From contig JAFPIE010000093.1 in NCBI GenBank assembly GCA_017388605.1, positions 1-8,039 of the forward strand: a stretch of DNA of 8,039 bases. Direction: 5' to 3'. Every line of letters starts with the position of its first letter. Within the stretch, counting starts at the first letter, position 1. The notes below the pieces were generated by a model, which saw only the letters and a program-made list of their open reading frames with translations, was not told the origin of the DNA and searched no databases. The DNA is from Acholeplasmatales bacterium. Lineage in GTDB: Bacteria > Bacillota_I > Bacilli_A > Acholeplasmatales > Anaeroplasmataceae. Shown here one piece after another: positions 4,746-8,039 of the stretch. Made by a program: the position numbers and the translations under genes.

Positions 4746-5645
4746 TTACCATAAGCCCTTTTTATATTTACCTTGGTCCATTAATTTCTTAATGGATTCT
4801 ACAACAGAAGGCTTATCCTCCTTGTAGGTAATACCATACCATACGGCAGGAGATGGAACGATTTTAACAGTAACCTCTCCATCATTGATTAAATCAGAAA
4901 CAACCGTTGGTAATAAATATTCACACTTAAGTAGATTATCCTTATTCTCATCTAAGAATTTAGGGAATCTATCCCACATATAATCCATAATCGATTTTGA
5001 GAAGCAGAACATATTCATAGATACTAAGGTATCTTTTGAAATTTCAAATGGCTTTTTAGCTTCATCTAGTGGAGTTGCGATAATCTTACCATTTACATTC
5101 TCGATAGAGGATTCCTCTATATGTGTAAGGCACGAATTCTTATCCATATTTAATACACCACGCTTAACAGAACCATTCTCTGTCATAGTATTCGTAACTA
5201 AATAGGCAACATTTCCATACGCCTTCGCGCCACAAGATTCTTTCAAGAATTTCGCTGCGGCAAAGAAGGATTCCTTACCATAAAAATCATCTGCGTTAAT
5301 AATTGCAAATTTATCGCTAATATAATCTCTTGCGGCTAATATTGCCTGTGCTGTACCTAAAGGCTTTACTCTATCCTCTGGAATTTTATATCCATCTGGT
5401 AATAAAGAAAGCTTTTGGAAAGCATATTCTACCTTAATTTTATCTTCAACCCTTTTTCCTATTGTATCCTTAAATATTTGATAATTTTCTTCTTTAATTA
5501 TGAAAACAACCTTATCAAATCCAGCTTCAATTGCATCATAAATTGAATAATCAATAATGAAATTGCCGTATTGATCGATTGGCTCAATCTGCTTAAGGCC
5601 ACCAAATCTAGAGCCCATACCAGCAGCTAGTATTACTAATTCCAT
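4746..5645 (-). CDS. Sugar nucleotidyltransferase family protein
   Basis: This 299-residue protein is an NTP-transferase-type enzyme with a GT-A-like fold, expected to join a sugar-1-phosphate and an NTP to give an NDP-sugar. It opens with the family's nucleotide-binding loop (LAAGMGSRFGG, residues 6-16, then KQ at 18-19). It has a PLGTAQAIL element near 95-103 and a metal-binding-type NADD at 117-120. Start choice: the reading frame is open back to a GTG at 5663, but that codon has no ribosome binding site and lies only a few nt past the predicted transcript start. ATG 5645 has GAGGTG about 10 nt upstream and puts the signature at the very N-terminus. It is transcribed alone, divergently from the polysaccharide operon, so a role in making activated sugar for that polymer is plausible. 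The sugar and the nucleotide are not deducible. Confidence 0.85.
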   Translation of the reverse strand: MELVILAAGMGSRFGGLKQIEPIDQYGNFIIDYSIYDAIEAGFDKVVFIIKEENYQIFKDTIGKRVEDKIKVEYAFQKLSLLPDGYKIPEDRVKPLGTAQAILAARDYISDKFAIINADDFYGKESFFAAAKFLKESCGAKAYGNVAYLVTNTMTENGSVKRGVLNMDKNSCLTHIEESSIENVNGKIIATPLDEAKKPFEISKDTLVSMNMFCFSKSIMDYMWDRFPKFLDENKDNLLKCEYLLPTVVSDLINDGEVTVKIVPSPAVWYGITYKEDKPSVVESIKKLMDQGKYKKGLW

Positions 5646-5674
5646 ATCTTTTTTACACCTCACTTCGTAACACC

Positions 5675-5703
5675 ATTATAACGAATTCCATAGAAAAAGT
5701 CAA
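5675..5703 (-). promoter_or_regulatory. Promoter of the nucleotidyltransferase gene
   Basis: On the minus strand TTGACT (5703-5698) and a perfect TATAAT (5680-5675) are exactly 17 bp apart. Transcription should start near 5668, which rules out the GTG at 5663 as translation start. The -35 boxes of this promoter and of the divergent operon promoter are 47 bp apart. The gap holds a short inverted repeat, GCCAA (5721-5725) with TTGGC (5737-5741), which could bind a shared regulator, though 5-bp arms are weak evidence. Confidence 0.8.
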
Positions 5704-5750
5704 AAAAATAGAGGATTTGAGCCAATATATTGCTTTTTGGCGAAAAAAAT

Positions 5751-5779
5751 TTGATTTTAATCTACGATTATTGTATAAT
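5751..5779 (+). promoter_or_regulatory. Promoter of the polysaccharide operon
   Basis: TTGATT (5751-5756) and TATAAT (5774-5779) are 17 bp apart, a near-consensus vegetative promoter. Transcription should start near 5786, giving a leader of about 43 nt that contains GAAGGGAG (5813-5820), a strong ribosome binding site 8 nt before the ATG at 5829. Confidence 0.8.
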
Positions 5780-5828
5780 ATCAAAGAAATTTTATATTTA
5801 AATTTTCTTCATGAAGGGAGTATAGAAC

Positions 5829-7319
5829 ATGCAAGAAAAAGAGAAATCAATTACATTAGGAGATATTTTCCATGTTTTATGGAAAAATATCATATTACTT
5901 GCTGCAATTACAGCTACTGTATTTATCATAGGAGCAATTTATACCTTCGCTATTGCAAAGCCAACGTATAAATCAAGTGCCGCAATTACAGTTGCGATTG
6001 ATACACAAACCTCAAGCGCAAAGGAAACCTATGATTATACCAATTCCATTCGTGCAGTTGTAACTGTTGCAGATACAATTAAGAATAATTCCATTTTAGA
6101 TCCAGTTGTAGATAAATATAATGAGGATTTATTAGATGGTAATGATACACTTGTATTACCAAGCTACAAGTTAAAATACAAAACAGATTCAACGAAGTGG
6201 GAAACTGTATCCTCTAAAGGATTATCTAAGGTAACCCTAGAAGGATTAGAGAAGATGGTTTCTGTATCCTATACAACCAATTCTATGATGATTACAATTT
6301 CAGTTACATCAAAGAATCAAGTTCAAGCACAATATTTTGCAGATGCTATTCAAGCAAAATGTATTGAAGAGGCAAAAACAACAAAAGAGGATGGCACAAT
6401 GGGTGTTTTCTTCTTTGCAAACGATAATATGGTTCAATCCTCAACCGCAAAGCTTGGAACCTATGCATCTCCAAATAAAAAGCTATATATTATTATTTCC
6501 TTCTTAGCTGGCTTAGTATTAGGTGTTATTGTTATTTTCATTAAGGAATTTATGTCCAATAAATTTAAAACAAAGGATGAAATTGAAGCATCCTTTGATG
6601 AAAAGATTGTTGGTGTATTCCCTGATCGTAGATTAAAATGCCAAAAGAAGGATAACAAGGATGTCTTATTAATTGAGGCAAACATTCGTAATTTTGAGCC
6701 ATATAATAAATTATTAAGCAATATTAAATATTCTAATTTAGAAAACCCATATAAGGTTATTGAATTTACAAGTGCACTACCTGATGAATTAAAGAGTACA
6801 ACTGCTGCCAATTTAGCATATTGCATGGCCAACAACAACAATAAGGTAGTCATTGTAGACTTAGATATTAGAAAGAGTATTCTACATAAAACATTTAAGG
6901 TTGCAAAGGAAAATGGTATTGTAGATTACATTGCTGGAGATATCGATAAGGATTCCTTAATTAAGAAAAGCGAATTTGGTGTAGATGTCATTACCGTAGG
7001 TAAGGATGTCATCAATCCTGTTGCTGTACTTGAAACAAAGAAATTAAAGGAATTAGTAGAGGAATTAAAGAGTGAATATGATTATGTCATCTTAGATACA
7101 CCTCCATGCCTTGCATGTAGTGATGCATCGATCATTGCACAAATCTCTGATGGTGTTATCTTCTCAATTGCCCTAAACCAGGCAAAGAAGAAGGATATAA
7201 AGGAATGTATTAATCAATTAAAGAGTGTAGATGCAGCCTTAATTGGTATTTCTATTACTAAGGCAGCTGCCCAAAAGAAGGATTCCTATTACTATTATTA
7301 CGATTCCAAAGAAAATTAA
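5829..7319 (+). CDS. Fused Wzz-type chain-length regulator and tyrosine kinase
   Basis: This 496-residue membrane protein combines a polysaccharide co-polymerase (Wzz/CpsC-like) and a bacterial tyrosine kinase (CpsD-like) in one chain, as in Wzc. Such proteins set chain length and export of capsule or exopolysaccharide. A first membrane helix spans about 19-42 and a second about 219-238, with the loop between them outside. The cytoplasmic kinase covers about 275-480. Seen there are a Walker A-like PDELKST (318-324, K322), Walker A' VDLDIRK (D344, D346), Walker B VILDTPP (D423) and a terminal cluster of five tyrosines (487-491), the usual autophosphorylation site. Bacillota usually split the two halves into separate genes, so the fusion is notable. 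The P-loop glycines of the usual P-G-E-G-K-S-T are replaced by D and L, so ATP binding may be altered. The cognate phosphatase gene follows 39 nt later. Confidence 0.9.
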   Translation: MQEKEKSITLGDIFHVLWKNIILLAAITATVFIIGAIYTFAIAKPTYKSSAAITVAIDTQTSSAKETYDYTNSIRAVVTVADTIKNNSILDPVVDKYNEDLLDGNDTLVLPSYKLKYKTDSTKWETVSSKGLSKVTLEGLEKMVSVSYTTNSMMITISVTSKNQVQAQYFADAIQAKCIEEAKTTKEDGTMGVFFFANDNMVQSSTAKLGTYASPNKKLYIIISFLAGLVLGVIVIFIKEFMSNKFKTKDEIEASFDEKIVGVFPDRRLKCQKKDNKDVLLIEANIRNFEPYNKLLSNIKYSNLENPYKVIEFTSALPDELKSTTAANLAYCMANNNNKVVIVDLDIRKSILHKTFKVAKENGIVDYIAGDIDKDSLIKKSEFGVDVITVGKDVINPVAVLETKKLKELVEELKSEYDYVILDTPPCLACSDASIIAQISDGVIFSIALNQAKKKDIKECINQLKSVDAALIGISITKAAAQKKDSYYYYYDSKEN

Positions 7320-7322
7320 AAT

Positions 7323-7344
7323 AAAGCCCGAATAGGGCTTTTTT
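7323..7344 (+). terminator. Intergenic terminator within the polysaccharide operon
   Basis: AAAGCCC (7323-7329) pairs perfectly with GGGCTTT (7335-7341) around a 5-nt loop, followed by T residues to 7344. It lies 3 nt after the kinase stop and ends 14 nt before the phosphatase start, so it probably reduces rather than abolishes expression of the downstream genes. Confidence 0.8.
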
Positions 7345-7358
7345 CATAGAGGTATATT

Positions 7359-8021
7359 ATGATTGATATGCATACACATATCCTACCTAATGTAGATGAT
7401 GGTGCGAAATCTATAGATATTTCCTTTAAATTATTAGAAGAAGAAATAAAAGAAAAGATTTCTACTGTATATTTAACACCACATCAAAATAAAAACAATT
7501 TATGTAAGGATAATCTAATCAAACAATTTAATATATTTAAGGAGCAAGCTTTAAATTACCCTATTGAATTAAAGCTAGGCTCTGAGGTCTATTATTATGA
7601 AGGATTCAAGAGGGATTTATTAGGTGGTAAAATCCTTACAATGGATGATTCTAAATATGTACTTTTAGAATTCTCTACAAGAATAGAAGAAAATATAGTA
7701 GATATTTTATATGATTTATCATTAACAGGCTATAAGATAATACTTGCTCATATTGAGCGTTACCCATATTTAAAATGTTCCGATTATGATGAAATCCATA
7801 AATATGCCAAAATACAAATTAATTCTAAATCTCTACTTTCTAAGGAATATAAGAAGCAAATGAAATATTTATTAAAAAATGATTTAATTGATTTTATGGC
7901 TTCGGATTGTCATGATTTAGATAGAAGAAATGTTGAATTTATAGAAGAATTAAAATACTTAGAAAAGAAATATAAAAATACCTATTTAAAGGTAACCAAG
8001 GATTATAATTTTCACGAATAG
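7359..8021 (+). CDS. cpsB: CpsB/CapB-type tyrosine-protein phosphatase (PHP domain)
   Basis: This 220-residue protein is a metal-dependent phosphotyrosine phosphatase of the PHP superfamily, the partner that dephosphorylates the capsule tyrosine kinase. Metal-binding motifs are in the family order: H5 and H7 in MHTHILP with DDGA at 13-16, H42 in TPH, E76 in GSEVYY, H131 in AHIERYPYL (with E133 and R134), and D183 with H185 in SDCHD. It has no signal peptide or membrane segment, so it acts in the cytoplasm, where the kinase's tyrosine cluster lies. The ATG at 7359 has AGAGG (7348-7352) 6 nt upstream. The length is slightly below the approximately 240-255 usual for CpsB, and the C-terminus seems a little short, but no catalytic residue is missing. 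Its place directly after the kinase gene confirms the pairing. Gene order (kinase fusion first, phosphatase second) differs from the classic cpsABCD order. Confidence 0.9.
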   Translation: MIDMHTHILPNVDDGAKSIDISFKLLEEEIKEKISTVYLTPHQNKNNLCKDNLIKQFNIFKEQALNYPIELKLGSEVYYYEGFKRDLLGGKILTMDDSKYVLLEFSTRIEENIVDILYDLSLTGYKIILAHIERYPYLKCSDYDEIHKYAKIQINSKSLLSKEYKKQMKYLLKNDLIDFMASDCHDLDRRNVEFIEELKYLEKKYKNTYLKVTKDYNFHE

Positions 8022-8035
8022 AAGGAATTTTAAAA

Positions 8036-8039
8036 ATGG
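8036..8039 (+). CDS. Start of the next operon gene, cut by the window edge
   Basis: AAGGAA, a ribosome binding site, begins 1 nt after the phosphatase stop, followed 9 nt later by ATG at 8036-8038. Only one codon is in the window, so nothing can be said of the product. By position it should be the next gene of the polysaccharide operon. Confidence 0.4.

Noticed and set aside
5646..5663. GTG start adding six residues to the nucleotidyltransferase
   Set aside because: It sits only about 5 nt past the predicted transcript start without a ribosome binding site, and the added residues precede a signature that normally begins at the N-terminus.
5717..5971. Plus-strand open frame across the operon promoter
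   Set aside because: It runs through the -35, -10 and leader of the kinase gene and into its start in another frame, with no ribosome binding site.
6461..6853. Minus-strand open frame of 130 codons inside the kinase fusion
   Set aside because: It lies antisense to the second membrane helix and the kinase domain, and its content mirrors the coding strand.

Overview
The window is AT-rich DNA from a low-GC Gram-positive bacterium (Bacillota). The signs are short AT-rich intergenic gaps, strong AGGAGG/AAGGGAG-type ribosome binding sites, TTGACA/TATAAT-type promoters, compact hairpin-plus-T-run terminators and the standard genetic code (Trp is TGG). A gut-type Bacilli/Erysipelotrichia or Clostridia relative is plausible, but the species cannot be named from this sequence.

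Left third (1-2601): a loosely packed accessory region. Two terminators (25-52 and 73-134) close off whatever lies upstream. They are followed by the decayed 3' end of an AlbA_2/RecG-like regulator (135-428) with its own terminator, and then by an intact paralogue of 435 residues (773-2080; AlbA_2 domain, HATPase_c_4-like domain, winged helix). The intact gene has a clear promoter whose -35 lies inside one of two palindromic operator-like sites, which suggests autoregulation. A 14-bp direct repeat (566-579 and 2141-2154) flanks it. It has no ACC codons, although its right-hand neighbours use ACC freely, so it looks foreign. From 2081 to 2601 no gene is seen. That stretch holds a 122-bp inverted-repeat element with an internal promoter (2217-2338) and a 21-bp palindrome (2500-2520).

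Middle (2602-5703): a 110-residue orphan protein (2602-2934), then, after a terminator, an iron-dependent alcohol dehydrogenase of the butanol dehydrogenase type (2977-4143). A HAD-family hydrolase overlaps the end of the dehydrogenase by 17 nt (4127-4708). A bidirectional terminator separates these from a convergent sugar nucleotidyltransferase on the minus strand (4746-5645).

Right third (5664-8039): a divergent promoter region drives the nucleotidyltransferase leftwards and an exopolysaccharide/capsule operon rightwards. That operon begins with a fused Wzz-like chain-length regulator and bacterial tyrosine kinase (5829-7319). Next, beyond an intergenic terminator, is the matching CpsB-type PHP-domain tyrosine phosphatase (7359-8021). 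A further gene starts at the window edge. Kinase and phosphatase are expected to cycle phosphorylation of the tyrosine cluster at the kinase C-terminus and so set polymer length and export. The nucleotidyltransferase could supply activated sugar. I see no complete novel system. The most unusual items are the repeat-flanked regulator with twin operators, the outward-insulated inverted-repeat element, and the fused kinase whose Walker A motif has lost its glycines.
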